Assembly (NCBI GenBank): GCA_033794685.1
Contig: JARAYZ010000002.1
Direction: 5' to 3' (one strand)
DNA from: Lentzea sp033794685
Lineage (GTDB): Bacteria > Actinomycetota > Actinomycetes > Mycobacteriales > Pseudonocardiaceae
DNA length: 64,000 bases
Below, piece after piece: positions 17,233 to 25,752 of this stretch (its first letter is position 1; each line of letters begins with the position of its first letter). The position numbers were made by a program, and so were the translations under genes. The notes under the pieces were generated by a model that had not been told where the DNA came from, did not search any database, and saw only the letters and a list, made by a program, of their open reading frames with translations.

Positions 17233-18795
17233 TCAGAACGTCAGGGTCCAGGTGTCGATGTTCCCGGCGTCGTAGGTCCAGACGTCGGTCACCTGCAACT
17301 TCCACGTGCCGTTGCGGTTCTCCGCGGAGGCGTCGACCGTGAAGGTCTCGTGCACACCGGCGGACGAGGTCGCGCCCTTGGCCTTCTTGAGGCTGTAGGT
17401 GGCGCCGGACGGGCCGACCAGGTCGATGGCCAGGTCAGCGGTGTAGGGGTGGTTGATGTCCACCTTCACCTTGGTGGTGGTGGACGCCTTGCCCGTGCAG
17501 CCGGTGACGTTCACCGACGAGGACACCGCGGTGTTCGTGTCCGGAATGGACACGTCGTCACCGTTGGTGGCCGCGGCACAGGGCTCGGGGTCCGGGCCAC
17601 CGCCGCCGATGAAGCTGATGTTGAGCAGCTTGTTCGGCGATCCACGCAGGTCGCTGATCTTGTCCGGCGTGGAGTTGTTCACCAGCGCGTCGCGAACCTG
17701 GGCAGGGGTTGCGGACGGGTTCGCGGACACGTAGAGCGCGGCGGCACCCACGACGTGCGGGGTGGCCATCGAGGTGCCGCCCATCGACGTGGTGCCGCCG
17801 CCGTTCTTGGTCGACGTGATGTTCGAGCCGGGCCCGAAGAGGTCGACGCAGGAGCCCCAGTTCGAGGCCTGCCCGCCGGTGTAGATCGAGCGCTTGTCGG
17901 CCGAGTCGCTGGCGGCCACCGTGATGCCCTCCGGCACGCGGGCGGGCGAGGTCTGGCAGGCGTCGCCGTTGTTGTTGCCGGCCGCGAGACCGAACGTCAC
18001 GCCCGCCGCGATCGCGCGCTTCACCGCGTTGTCCACAGTGGAGTCCGCACCGCCGCCGAGGCTCATGTTCGCCACGGCCGGCTTCTTCGCGTTCTGCGCG
18101 ACCCAGTCGATGCCCTTGATGATCTGCGAGTACTGGCCGTTGCCGGAGCAGTCGAGCACGCGGACCGCGACCAGGTTCACCTTCTTCGCCACGCCGTAGG
18201 TCTTCGAGCCGACCGTGCCGGCGACGTGCGTGCCGTGACCCTGGCAGTCCGACGCGTCGGCGTCGTTGTCGATGAAGTCGTAGCCGTCCTTGGCCCGGCC
18301 CTCGAACTCGGTGTGCTGCTTGTAGATCCCGGTGTCCAGGATGTACGCGGTCACGGCGGACGCGGTGTTCGGGTAGGTGTACTTCGCGTCGACGGGCAGG
18401 TTCGCCTGGTCGATCCGGTCGAGTCCCCAGGTCGGGTTCGTCTGGGTGTCCGACATGCTCGCCCAGCCGTCCTGCTGGACGTAGGCGACGGACGGGTCGG
18501 TGGCGAGCCTGCGCGCCGCCGCCTCGTCCAGCTTCACGGCGAAGCCGCGGACCGACGCGACGTAGGTGTTGCTGACCTTGCCGCCGTGCTTGCGGGCGAG
18601 GTCGAGCGCCTTCGCGTTGGTGGTGGGAGCGTCGCTCGCGCCGTCCTTGAACACGACGATGTAACTGCCCGAGACGGGCCTGTCGGTCTTCTGGATCGAC
18701 CCCGTCTGGGCGGAAACAGGGCTGCTCACCGCCGCTGCGACGGCCAGACCGATACCGGCCGCCGCGAGCACGCGTGTTGTGCGATCGAGTCGCAT
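17233..18795 (-). CDS. Secreted S8 subtilase with C-terminal P-domain (first of tandem pair)
   Basis: A 520-residue paralogue of the downstream subtilase with the same layout: signal peptide (1-30, SAQ), I9 propeptide (about 43-110), proteinase K-like catalytic domain with Asp154 (YILDTG), His187 (GHGTHVAG) and Ser342 (GTSMATPHVVG), and a P-domain ending NIDTWTLTF. The two proteins are closely similar throughout, which points to tandem duplication. The ATG at 18795 follows GGAGAACC. Its promoter region is shared with the divergent LAL regulator and contains the 43-bp element. Confidence 0.94.
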   Translation of the reverse strand: MRLDRTTRVLAAAGIGLAVAAAVSSPVSAQTGSIQKTDRPVSGSYIVVFKDGASDAPTTNAKALDLARKHGGKVSNTYVASVRGFAVKLDEAAARRLATDPSVAYVQQDGWASMSDTQTNPTWGLDRIDQANLPVDAKYTYPNTASAVTAYILDTGIYKQHTEFEGRAKDGYDFIDNDADASDCQGHGTHVAGTVGSKTYGVAKKVNLVAVRVLDCSGNGQYSQIIKGIDWVAQNAKKPAVANMSLGGGADSTVDNAVKRAIAAGVTFGLAAGNNNGDACQTSPARVPEGITVAASDSADKRSIYTGGQASNWGSCVDLFGPGSNITSTKNGGGTTSMGGTSMATPHVVGAAALYVSANPSATPAQVRDALVNNSTPDKISDLRGSPNKLLNISFIGGGGPDPEPCAAATNGDDVSIPDTNTAVSSSVNVTGCTGKASTTTKVKVDINHPYTADLAIDLVGPSGATYSLKKAKGATSSAGVHETFTVDASAENRNGTWKLQVTDVWTYDAGNIDTWTLTF

Positions 18796-18870
18796 CTCTG
18801 GTTCTCCGTTCTCGGCCGCCTCGGCAGGGGTGGGCGACCACGTGCCGATCACCTTCGGGCGGCGTCGAAC

Positions 18871-18913
18871 GGCGAACAATCCGGATATCTCTACGTAGGG
18901 ATACCCGTCTTTC
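18871..18913. promoter_or_regulatory. Shared protease promoter element, copy B, with near-palindrome
   Basis: Read on the minus strand this matches copy A at 13672-13714 in the blocks GAAAG, GTAyCCCTACG and GATTGTTC. Within it TATCTCTACGTAGGGATA (18886-18903) is an 18-bp palindrome apart from one base pair. It lies between the S8 protease operon and the divergent LAL regulator, so that regulator is the obvious candidate to bind it. Confidence 0.6.
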
Positions 18914-18930
18914 ACCTACCATCGGTGCGG

Positions 18931-21828
18931 ATGAGCCGGACACCGAGGTCCAGGGCGCGGCGCTGCGACCCCAGCGGACTGATGCGCACGAGCTCGCCGG
19001 TGCTGGTGGGGCGAGGTGACCAGCTCGGCGCGCTGCGCGCCGCCGTGCCGAGCCACCCCGCGGTGATCATGATCGAGGGTGAGGCGGGCGTCGGGAAGTC
19101 ACGCCTGGTGCGCGAGCTCCTCGACGCAGACCTGGGGCCGATCTCCGTCCTCATGGGCCACTGCCAGCCGGTGGGGGAGCCGTTCCCGTACGGCGCGGTG
19201 CTCGAGGCGTTGCGCGACTGCACGGATCGCCTGGCGCGCAACCACTCGCGGCTGAGCCCGGTGTCGGGTGTGCTCGGCGCGCTGCTGCCGGAGCTGGCCG
19301 GGTACCTGCCCGCGCCGCTGCCCTCGACCGGTGATCCGCGCGCGGACCGCCACCGGTTCTTCCGCGCTCTCCGTGAACTCCTCGGCGTGCTCGGGCCGGT
19401 GCTGCTGGTCGTCGAGGACCTGCACTGGGCCGACGACGGTTCCCGGCAGCTGCTGCGGTTCCTGATGGGCGATCCGCCCGCCAATCTGTCCATCGTGGTC
19501 ACCTACCGGCGCGAGGACGTGCCCGGCGGGATGCCGCTGGGCACGGCGTACCGGCCGCCGACGGGTATCACCAGCGCGCTGCTCGAACTCGAACCGCTCG
19601 ACGTGGCCGAGGTGCGGGCGCTGACGTCCGCGATCCTCGACGGCGAAACGGTGTCGGCGGAGTTCGCGGCCAAGCTGCACGAACGCACTGCGGGCATCCC
19701 GTTCGTGGTCGAGGAGACCTTGCGGGCGCTGCGAAATCCCGCCGGTGCCGTGCACGCGGACGGTGCCACGGCGCGACGGCTGCTCGACAACGTCGACGTG
19801 CCGGTGCTGCTGCGCGACGCCATCGCCGAGCGTCTCGCCGCGTTGCCCGAGGCGGCGACGAGGCTGGTCCAAGCCGCCGCCGTGCTGGGCGCGCCCGCGT
19901 CCGCCGAACTGCTCGGCGAGGTGGCCCAGATCAGCGAGAGCCGGGCGGCGTTGACGCACGCGCTGAGTGGGCATGTTCTGCACGAGGTCGACGCACGGCG
20001 GTACGGCTTCCGGCACGCCCTGGCCCAGCAGGCCGTCTACGACACTCTCAGTGGCCCCGACCGGCAGGAGCTGCACCACCGCGCCGTCGAGGTGCTCGAC
20101 CAGGTCGAACCCCGTCCGCTCGTCCAGCTCGCCGAGCACAGCGAACGGGCCGGGCGCACGTCCGCGTGGCTGCGCTACGGCGAGGCCGCCGCGGACAGGG
20201 CCGTCGAGAACGGCGACGCGGGCACCGCCACGGCCCTGTTGCAACGGCTGCTGCTCGACCCGGCCGTGCCCGCGGCCGACGTCGACCGGCTCGCGATCAA
20301 GCTCGGCCAGATCGCCCACCAGGGCCTCGACCAGCTGGATCCGACCGAGGCGCTGGAACGGCTGCTGTCGGACCGGCGCCTGTCGACGGCCGCGCGCGGA
20401 CAGGTCCGGCACTACCGGGGCGTGCTGCTGATCCGCCAGGCCGGCGGCATCGAGGAGGCGCGCTCCGAGCTCGAACGGGCCGTCGCCGACCTGACCGAAC
20501 GCCCGGACCTCGCCGCCCGCGGCGAAGCCGTGCTCGGCCTGTCCTACCTGGGCATGACCCCGATGAGCGAGGTCCAGCCCTGGCTCGACCGCGTCAGCCG
20601 GGCCCGCGCGGCCGAGACCGACCTCGAACAGCAGCTGGCGCTGTACGCCAACGAGGTCGGGTCCAAGATGCACACGGGCGACCCGTCGGTGCTGGCCGAG
20701 TGGGACTACCGGCCCGCGACGACGTCCGGCGAACTGCGCCAGCTCGCCCGCGCCCACTGCAACCTCGCCGACGCCCTGACCACGACAGGTCACTTCAGCC
20801 AGTGCGCCGACCTGCTGCGCGACGGCCTGCGGTTCGCCGCCGAGTGCGGAGCCCCGTTCACCGCGAGCACCGCGCACGCGACGAGGGCTCGCCTCGACTG
20901 GCTGCGCGGCGACTGGGACGGCCTGGCCGTGCGGGCGCAGACCCTGCTCGACGAGTACCGCGACCTGTTCCCGCTGGCCAGCGAGCTGTGCCTGATCCTG
21001 GGCTCGCTGGCGACGGCGCGCGGCGAGTGGGCGGAGGCGACCGACCACCTCACCGAGACGGGCGCCTTCGCCCCCGAGGAGTCGATCACCCCGGTCGCCA
21101 TCGCGGGCTGCGCGGCCCTCGCGCGGACCATGCTCGCCCAGGACGAGATCACCCGCGCCTGCGTGGACGTCGACCGGGGCCTGGCGATCATCAGGGTGAA
21201 GGGCGTCTGGGTGTGGGCGACCGAACTGGGCCCGGTCGCCGTGGCCACGTTCCTCGCGGCCGGCCGGGAGACCGACGCCGAGTCGTTGATCGTCGACATG
21301 GCCGCCGGGATCGAGGACAGGGACGCGCCGATGGCGTTCGCCTCGCTGGCCTGGTGCAGGGGACTTCTCGCGGAGGCACGGGGCCGGCTCGACGCCGCCG
21401 TGTCGCTGTTCCGCGAGGCAGCGGACCGGTACACGGCACTGCCCGCGCCGTACTACGCCGCGCTGGTGGCCGAACGCGAGGCCGCCTGCCTGCTGCCGTC
21501 GGACCAGGAGAAGGCCGCCGAGATCCTGTCGGTCCTGGTGGACACGTTCGACGGCCTGGGCGCCACCCGCGACGCGGCCCGGTGCCGGCACCAGCTGCGC
21601 AGCATCGGCGGCGGCAAACCGTCGCGGCGCGGCAGGCGCGGGTACGGCGACGAGCTGTCACCGCGTGAGCAGGAGGTCGCCCGGCTGCTGGTCGCCGGGC
21701 ACACCAATCGCAAGATCGCGGACGTGCTGTTCCTGTCGCCGCGGACCGTCGAGCAGCACGCGGCACGGGTGCTGCGCAAGCTCGGCGTGTCGTCGCGGGC
21801 CGAGTTGCAGGCCGAGGACCTCGTCTAG
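18931..21828 (+). CDS. LAL-type LuxR family ATP-binding regulator
   Basis: A 965-residue STAND-type regulator. The N-terminal AAA domain has Walker A GEAGVGKS (50-57) and Walker B VLLVVEDLHWAD (157-168). A TPR-like helical middle follows, and a C-terminal LuxR HTH closes it (LSPREQEVARLLVAGHTNRKIAD, then FLSPRTVEQHAARVLRKLGV). Such proteins activate transcription after ligand- and ATP-dependent oligomerisation. I used ATG 18931; ATG 18982, just before SSPVLVGRGDQL, is an equally good start and neither has a clear ribosome-binding site. It is divergent from the S8 protease operon, its probable target. Confidence 0.9.
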   Translation: MSRTPRSRARRCDPSGLMRTSSPVLVGRGDQLGALRAAVPSHPAVIMIEGEAGVGKSRLVRELLDADLGPISVLMGHCQPVGEPFPYGAVLEALRDCTDRLARNHSRLSPVSGVLGALLPELAGYLPAPLPSTGDPRADRHRFFRALRELLGVLGPVLLVVEDLHWADDGSRQLLRFLMGDPPANLSIVVTYRREDVPGGMPLGTAYRPPTGITSALLELEPLDVAEVRALTSAILDGETVSAEFAAKLHERTAGIPFVVEETLRALRNPAGAVHADGATARRLLDNVDVPVLLRDAIAERLAALPEAATRLVQAAAVLGAPASAELLGEVAQISESRAALTHALSGHVLHEVDARRYGFRHALAQQAVYDTLSGPDRQELHHRAVEVLDQVEPRPLVQLAEHSERAGRTSAWLRYGEAAADRAVENGDAGTATALLQRLLLDPAVPAADVDRLAIKLGQIAHQGLDQLDPTEALERLLSDRRLSTAARGQVRHYRGVLLIRQAGGIEEARSELERAVADLTERPDLAARGEAVLGLSYLGMTPMSEVQPWLDRVSRARAAETDLEQQLALYANEVGSKMHTGDPSVLAEWDYRPATTSGELRQLARAHCNLADALTTTGHFSQCADLLRDGLRFAAECGAPFTASTAHATRARLDWLRGDWDGLAVRAQTLLDEYRDLFPLASELCLILGSLATARGEWAEATDHLTETGAFAPEESITPVAIAGCAALARTMLAQDEITRACVDVDRGLAIIRVKGVWVWATELGPVAVATFLAAGRETDAESLIVDMAAGIEDRDAPMAFASLAWCRGLLAEARGRLDAAVSLFREAADRYTALPAPYYAALVAEREAACLLPSDQEKAAEILSVLVDTFDGLGATRDAARCRHQLRSIGGGKPSRRGRRGYGDELSPREQEVARLLVAGHTNRKIADVLFLSPRTVEQHAARVLRKLGVSSRAELQAEDLV

Positions 21829-21911
21829 GTCGAGCCCGGTCAGCTCGCAGCTCTGCCGCCACAGTTCTGCCGCGGCCCCACAACTGGCCGTCTTGCCGCG
21901 CGCAGGCGGCG

Positions 21912-22349
21912 CTACCGCGGTAGCACGGTCTTCATCGGGAACTGCGAGTTCGTCCGCGCCACACCCGGCAGCCTCGTGAGAGCCGACATGTAGAGCTGCT
22001 CGTAGGCGACGAGATCGGCGACGGCGACCCACAGGTGGTAGTCGGGCTGCCCGAACATCCGCGCGCAGTACTCCACGGCGTCGATCTCCGCGATCTTCGC
22101 CTCGAACGCCTCGATGGTCGCCGTGTCCTGCGCGGCGAGGTCGATGTGCACCAGGACCCGGAACCCGCGGCCGAGCGCGACCGGGTCGATCGCGGCGTGG
22201 TACCCGGTGATCACCCCGGCCTCCTCCAGCGCCCGCACCCGCCGCAGGCACGGTGACGGCGTGAGGCCCACCTTGTCGGCCAGTTCGGTGTTCGTGAGGC
22301 GCCCGTCCTCCCGGAGGTGACGGATGATTGCTCGATCGATGCGATCCAC
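21912..22349 (-). CDS. Lrp/AsnC family transcriptional regulator
   Basis: A 145-residue feast/famine regulator. Residues 3-60 are the HTH (DRIDRAIIRHLREDGRLTNT, then GLTPSPCLRRVRALEEAGVI), and 65-140 are the RAM effector domain, which binds amino acids (RVLVHIDLAAQD, then YCARMFGQPDYHLWVAV). The start is a GTG at 22349, where the family N-terminus begins. It is divergent from a PLP-dependent decarboxylase and the short region between carries two inverted repeats, so it likely controls itself and that enzyme in response to an amino acid. Confidence 0.92.
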   Translation of the reverse strand: MDRIDRAIIRHLREDGRLTNTELADKVGLTPSPCLRRVRALEEAGVITGYHAAIDPVALGRGFRVLVHIDLAAQDTATIEAFEAKIAEIDAVEYCARMFGQPDYHLWVAVADLVAYEQLYMSALTRLPGVARTNSQFPMKTVLPR

Positions 22350-22364
22350 TGGCAGATCATGCCA
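22350..22364. promoter_or_regulatory. Lrp-type inverted repeat 1
   Basis: TGGCAGATCATGCCA has TGGCA/TGCCA arms around 5 bases. It abuts the Lrp start codon, so binding would repress the regulator's own gene. It is one of a pair with 22390-22405. Confidence 0.55.
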
Positions 22365-22389
22365 CGAACGCGACCAACTGGGGTTGAAG

Positions 22390-22405
22390 TGGCAATCGTG
22401 TGCCA
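22390..22405. promoter_or_regulatory. Lrp-type inverted repeat 2
   Basis: TGGCAATCGTGTGCCA repeats the TGGCA/TGCCA arms with 6 bases between, about 40 bp (four helical turns) from the first copy and 25 bases before the decarboxylase GTG. Same-face spacing suits the octameric Lrp-type regulators. Confidence 0.55.
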
Positions 22406-22430
22406 GGCTTTGCGGCCTAATCTGCTTGTC

Positions 22431-23822
22431 GTGAACGAACTTCTGCTGACCGACGACGAACGCGACCGGGCCGGTGCGCGGCTGCTCGCGCTGCTGGACG
22501 GCTACGAACGCGGCCTGGCCAAGGCCGACGTCCTGCCGGCGCCCGACCGGGACGCGCTGGCCTCGTTGCTCGCCACGCCGATGCCGGAGCAGGGGAGCGG
22601 CGTGGACGCGCTGTTCGACAGCTGGGAGGACACGATCCTGCCGAACTCGACGACGGTGGCGCACCCGAGGTTCCTCGCCTACGTGCTCGGGCCGCCCAAC
22701 GGGATCGCGCCGTACGCCGAGGCGATGGCCGCCGCGATCAACCAGAACTGCAACTTCTCCCAGCTGTCCCCGGCGGCCGGTGTGGTCGAGCGTTCGGTGC
22801 TGGAGTGGCTGGCGTCGGTCATCGGATTTCCCAGGAGCACCAAGGGAATCCTCACCGGCGGTGGTTCGCTCGCGACGCTCCAGGCACTGGCCACGGCACT
22901 GCGCGACCGCGTGCCCGACTTCCACGCCAACGGTCTGCAGCGGTCGGCGCCACCCCTGGTCGTCTACACCTCGGTCGAGGCGCACCGCAGCGTCGACAAG
23001 GCGGCCGCGATCCTGGGCATCGGCCTGGACAACGTTCGTCACATCGCCACGGATTCCTTGCACCGCATGGATGTGGACGCGTTGCGGGCGGCTGTCGAGG
23101 AGGACCGCGCCGAGGGCTTGCGACCGTGGTGCGTGGTCGCGACCTGCGGCACGGTGTCGACCGGATCGGTGGACCCGATCGACGCGATCGCCGACCTGTG
23201 CGCCGCGGAGGACCTGTGGCTGCACGTGGACGGTGCCTACGGCGCGCTTTTCCTGCTGTCGGAGGAGATGCGCGGGCTGATGGGCGGATGTGCGCGGGCC
23301 GACTCGATCACGCTCGACCCGCACAAGCTGCTGTACGCCTCGCTGGAGGCGGGCTGCCTGCTCGTGCGGGACGGCTCGAAGCTGCGGGACACCTTCGCGT
23401 TCGACTCCTCGTACCTGACGGTCGCCGAGGATCCCCTGATGACCGACTACATGGACTACGGGCCGCAGCTGTCCCGCAACTTCAAGGCTTTCAAGGTGTG
23501 GAGCGCGCTGCGGGCGTTCGGGGTGTCGGCGTTCCGCGAGGCCAACGAGCGCACTCTCCGGCTGGCGCGGCGGCTGGGCGACGGCATCGAGGCCACGCCC
23601 GGGCTGACGTTGCTGGCGCCCGTCACGCTGACCGCCGTGTGCTTCCAGGTCGACGGTGCCTCGCCGGAGGAGCACACCGCGTTGCTCACCACGCTGGCCG
23701 CCGAGAACGTCGCGTTGCTCGGACCCGTTGTGGTGGCGGGGAAACGAGGCATCCGCGCCTGCGTCACCAACCACCGCACGTCCGAGGCCGACATCGACCT
23801 GATCCTCGAACGACTCCGCTGA
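22431..23822 (+). CDS. PLP-dependent amino acid decarboxylase (group II)
   Basis: A 463-residue fold-type I PLP enzyme of the aromatic-L-amino-acid/glutamate/2,4-diaminobutyrate decarboxylase group. His185 (SVEAHRSVDKA) should stack on PLP, Asp267 (LWLHVDGAYGA) should bind the pyridine nitrogen, and Lys299 (DPHKLLY) should form the Schiff base. The product would be an amine. The GTG at 22431 gives a normal N-terminus and has no ribosome-binding site, suggesting a leaderless transcript. It is divergent from the Lrp regulator. The substrate cannot be fixed from sequence; aromatic amino acids are most likely. Confidence 0.9.
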   Translation: MNELLLTDDERDRAGARLLALLDGYERGLAKADVLPAPDRDALASLLATPMPEQGSGVDALFDSWEDTILPNSTTVAHPRFLAYVLGPPNGIAPYAEAMAAAINQNCNFSQLSPAAGVVERSVLEWLASVIGFPRSTKGILTGGGSLATLQALATALRDRVPDFHANGLQRSAPPLVVYTSVEAHRSVDKAAAILGIGLDNVRHIATDSLHRMDVDALRAAVEEDRAEGLRPWCVVATCGTVSTGSVDPIDAIADLCAAEDLWLHVDGAYGALFLLSEEMRGLMGGCARADSITLDPHKLLYASLEAGCLLVRDGSKLRDTFAFDSSYLTVAEDPLMTDYMDYGPQLSRNFKAFKVWSALRAFGVSAFREANERTLRLARRLGDGIEATPGLTLLAPVTLTAVCFQVDGASPEEHTALLTTLAAENVALLGPVVVAGKRGIRACVTNHRTSEADIDLILERLR

Positions 23823-23828
23823 CCGAGG

Positions 23829-24449
23829 CTAGTCGCGCCAGACGTCCGCGAGGTTCCGGTCGAACATCGTCGCGATCGACACCAGCGCGGCGTCGAGGCC
23901 GACGTTCTCCGGATCGACGAGCGCCTGCAGGTGGATGCCCAGGAGCGCACCGTTCAACGCCACGGCGGCGGTGCGCTCCTGCTCGGCGGCCCGGCCGGGA
24001 TCGACGCCGGCCGGACGCTTGAACCGCAGCAGTTCCTCGATGCCCTCGCGCCTGCGGGCGAAGAACTCCCGGTATTGGTCGTGCACGACACCCCGATCGC
24101 CCAGCGCCTCGACCAGGATCATGAACACCAGCGCCGAGTTGCCGGTCCGCAGCAGTTCCGCCGTCTCGCTGAACACCTCGGCGAGCGACGGCACGCTCTC
24201 GTAGCGCTCGGTGGGCCAGATCCGGCCGACGGCCCGTTCGACGACGGCCATCACGAGGCCGTCCTTGTTCTTGAAGTGCCACGGGATCGAGCCGCGGCTG
24301 ATGCCCGACCGCTTCGCGATGTCCACAAAGGACGTGCGGTCGAACCCGCGCTCGGCGAACAGTTCCTCGGCGGCGTCCAGGATCCGGCGGCGGCTCTCGT
24401 CGCCGATCTCGTCGATCCGGCGCGTCCCAGGGGAGGTCACAGCGATCAT
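23829..24449 (-). CDS. TetR family transcriptional regulator
   Basis: A 206-residue TetR repressor. Its N-terminal HTH spans about 17-62 (ESRRRILDAAEELFAERGFD, then FVDIAKRSGISRGSIPWHF) and a helical ligand-binding domain follows. ATG 24449 overlaps the stop of the upstream MFS gene (ATGA), so regulator and transporter are translationally coupled. It probably represses the MFS/TetR operon and the divergent SDR gene from the 25691-25752 region. Confidence 0.92.
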   Translation of the reverse strand: MIAVTSPGTRRIDEIGDESRRRILDAAEELFAERGFDRTSFVDIAKRSGISRGSIPWHFKNKDGLVMAVVERAVGRIWPTERYESVPSLAEVFSETAELLRTGNSALVFMILVEALGDRGVVHDQYREFFARRREGIEELLRFKRPAGVDPGRAAEQERTAAVALNGALLGIHLQALVDPENVGLDAALVSIATMFDRNLADVWRD

Positions 24450-25690
24450 CGTACGACTCGCGCGAGGTCACCCGGCACGTGCCGAGCCGTCGAGACCAGC
24501 ACCAGCCCGGCGACCACCGAGGCCGCCGGAGCCACCAGTGCCACCGCGACCTGCACGCCCCAGAGCTTCTCGGCCACGCTGCTGACGACCGCGCCGCCGA
24601 GCCCGCCGACCGCCGCCGTGAAGACGCCGACCAGCCCGAACGCCGTCGACCGGAACTCCGCGGGCGTCACCGACGCCACGACCAGGCTGAGCGGGACGAT
24701 GCCCGCGAACGTCATGGCCTGCACGACGACCCCGATCACCACGTAGGTCGTGACGTCCGTTGCGTACGCCTGTGCCGCGAACCCGATGCCCAGCACCGAG
24801 AGCGCGCCGGCCGCGAGGTGCAGGCAGGCCCGGGGGCTGCGGCGGAACAGGCGGTCGCTCGTCACCCCGCTGACCACCGCCCCCAGCAGCCCACCGGCCG
24901 CGCAGACCGACATGATCAGGCCCCGGGCCACGGCGCCCTGCCCGTGCTGCTCCTCGAGGATGACGTTGAGGTAGATCGGCACGGTGATCACGGAGACGCC
25001 GAACGCGCCGAGCGCCACCACCACGCCCACGAGCGTCGGGATCTTCCTCAGGTCCTTCAGCGCGCCGCGCGGTGTCGCCGTCGAGTGCTCCCGGGCCGGT
25101 TCGGGCAGCCGCAGCGCGGCGAGTCCGAGCAGCAGTGCCGGCACGGCGAGGAACGCGAACGCCCAGCGCCACGGTTCGTGCTCCTCGGGGATCAACGCCG
25201 CGAACGCCACCGCGAGCAGGGGACCGGCGACGATGCCGAGCGGCTGCCCGCCGCGATGCAGCCCGAGCACCCGCCCGCGCACCGCCGGTGGATAGGCGTC
25301 GACCAGCAACGACGACTGGATCGGCCCCTCGTTGGCCTTGCCGATGCCCGCGACCACGCGGACCGCGACGGCCTGCCAGAGGTTCTGCGCCAGACCGAAC
25401 ACCCCGGCCGCCGCGGCCCAGACGAGGGTCGCGACGCCCACGATCGACGTGCGGCGGTGCCGGTCGCCCAGCAGGCCGAGGGGAAGCGCGGCGACGGCCA
25501 CCATCACCCCGGTCAGGGAGCCGACGACGCCGATGGCCCCGGTGCTGATGCCGAGCGACTCGCGGATCTCCGGCGCGAAGACCACGAACATCACGCCGTC
25601 GGCGCTGTCCACGACCTGGAGGCCTGCCAGAACGCCGATGGTGGCGCGGCCGCCGGTGGAGAGGACCTGTCTCAGTGCGGTGGTGGGCAT
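24446..25690 (-). CDS. MFS transporter
   Basis: A 414-residue major facilitator protein with about 12 hydrophobic segments; motif A appears as LGLLGDRHRRTSIVG. Substrate unknown. It is the first gene of an operon with the coupled TetR gene and divergent from the SDR gene. The layout of exporter, TetR regulator and divergent oxidoreductase suggests response to a small hydrophobic compound that the SDR modifies and the MFS protein exports. Confidence 0.9.
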   Translation of the reverse strand: MPTTALRQVLSTGGRATIGVLAGLQVVDSADGVMFVVFAPEIRESLGISTGAIGVVGSLTGVMVAVAALPLGLLGDRHRRTSIVGVATLVWAAAAGVFGLAQNLWQAVAVRVVAGIGKANEGPIQSSLLVDAYPPAVRGRVLGLHRGGQPLGIVAGPLLAVAFAALIPEEHEPWRWAFAFLAVPALLLGLAALRLPEPAREHSTATPRGALKDLRKIPTLVGVVVALGAFGVSVITVPIYLNVILEEQHGQGAVARGLIMSVCAAGGLLGAVVSGVTSDRLFRRSPRACLHLAAGALSVLGIGFAAQAYATDVTTYVVIGVVVQAMTFAGIVPLSLVVASVTPAEFRSTAFGLVGVFTAAVGGLGGAVVSSVAEKLWGVQVAVALVAPAASVVAGLVLVSTARHVPGDLARVVR

Positions 25691-25702
25691 GCTGAGCAGG
25701 CT

Positions 25703-25722
25703 ACTGTGTCAGTCAACATAGT
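25703..25722. promoter_or_regulatory. Imperfect inverted repeat, candidate TetR operator
   Basis: ACTGTGTCAGTCAACATAGT has ACTnTGT/ACAnAGT arms. A partly similar stretch follows at 25721-25738, with the hexamer TCAACA repeated 19 bases apart. The pair fills the 62-base region between the divergent MFS and SDR genes. Confidence 0.4.
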
Positions 25723-25752
25723 GTCGTCAGATCAACACAGAGGAGTGGCGTG

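Noticed and set aside
15796..18930. Very long open frame on the + strand antisense to both S8 proteases and continuous with the LAL regulator
   Set aside because: Its translation is low-complexity Arg/Gly/Val sequence with no domain, while the opposite strand encodes two complete subtilases. It is a product of high GC content; the true LAL start is near 18931 or 18982.
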